A stretch of 5,877 bases of DNA from Acidimicrobiales bacterium (GTDB lineage Bacteria > Actinomycetota > Acidimicrobiia > Acidimicrobiales > UBA8190), in contig JASHZK010000103.1 of the NCBI GenBank assembly GCA_030042575.1, positions 1 through 5,877 on the forward strand, given 5' to 3'. The translations under genes and the position numbers were made by a program. Shown here piece after piece: positions 5,602 to 5,877 of the stretch. The notes under the pieces were generated by a model. It did no database searches, was not told the origin of the DNA, and saw nothing but the letters and a program-made list of their open reading frames with translations. Within the stretch, counting starts at the first letter, position 1. Every line of letters begins with the position of its first letter.

Positions 5602-5877
5602 CCGTCGTTCCCGGTACCGCCGCCGTGAGTCCTCCGTCGATCACGAACTCGGCCCCCGTGCAATAACGGCTTTCGTCGGAGATCAGGAATCGCACGAGAT
5701 CGGCGACGTCCTCAGGGTTTCCCATACGCTTGAGAGGGATCAGCTTCACATCACGAACATCGGTGAATTCCACGCCCAGGTTTTCGGCGCTGAGCATCTT
5801 GGTCCCACCGACATAACCGGGGTGCACCGAATTGACTCGCACGCCGGCAGAGGCGAACTCCAGGGCGGCCACCTTGG
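5594..5877 (-). CDS. Classical short-chain dehydrogenase/reductase, C-terminal end, cut by right window edge
   Basis: About 93 C-terminal residues of a cytosolic NAD(P)-dependent oxidoreductase; such proteins are usually about 250 residues, so the cofactor motif and the catalytic Ser-Tyr-Lys lie beyond the window. Recognisable parts are ALEFASAGVRVNSVHPGYV, the strand and PG turn after the catalytic helix, then PLKRMGNPEDVADLVRFLIS and the terminal TGAEFVIDGGLTA. The HPGYV form resembles hydroxysteroid-dehydrogenase-like members, but substrate cannot be called. The lone lysine at the window edge is probably that of the usual LTK-type helix rather than the catalytic one. The last eight residues (VPGTTGT region) extend slightly past the usual end. 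The gene is convergent with the exporter operon, 55 bp between stops, and is probably functionally unrelated to it. Confidence 0.92.
   Translation of the reverse strand, partial: KVAALEFASAGVRVNSVHPGYVGGTKMLSAENLGVEFTDVRDVKLIPLKRMGNPEDVADLVRFLISDESRYCTGAEFVIDGGLTAAVPGTTGT

Overview
This is a high-GC stretch of an actinobacterial-type chromosome. The evidence is GC-rich third codon positions, a TetR plus two-gene ABC exporter set of a kind common in Actinobacteria, a central-carbon phosphoketolase, and long spurious open frames opposite real genes. The class or genus cannot be fixed from the sequence alone. No RNA gene, mobile element or CRISPR array is seen, and intergenic space is short.

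Layout, left to right. A phosphoketolase gene (1-1293, minus strand) runs off the left edge, so only its N-terminal half is present. Directly upstream of it on the same strand, 78 bp away, is a gene for an atypical NAD(P)-binding short-chain dehydrogenase/reductase-like protein (1372-2292). A divergent control region (about 2293-2401) separates this leftward pair from a rightward operon. The operon has a TetR-family repressor (2402-2965), an ABC ATPase (2997-3893) and a 12-helix ABC permease of the 'exporter of polyketide antibiotics' type (3883-5538, overlapping the ATPase gene by 11 bp). Past a 55-bp convergent gap holding a hairpin-like element lies the C-terminal end of a classical short-chain dehydrogenase gene on the minus strand (5594-5877), which continues beyond the right edge.

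How the parts may work together. The TetR protein, ATPase and permease look like one transcription unit: a ligand-responsive repressor controlling a small-molecule exporter. The divergent region carries two near-identical imperfect palindromes (2330-2348 and 2362-2380), 32 bp apart centre to centre, or about three helical turns. They are placed so that one overlaps the likely start region of the leftward reductase gene and the other overlaps the likely -35 of tetR. The simplest reading is that the repressor controls both its own exporter operon and the divergent reductase gene, possibly with the phosphoketolase gene as well. That is inference from site placement. The repressor's ligand and the exporter's cargo cannot be read from the sequence.

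The protein families are mostly well known. The most interesting material is the paired operator in the divergent region, the apparently leaderless tetR start, and some unusual motif residues. I see no convincing new biological system here.
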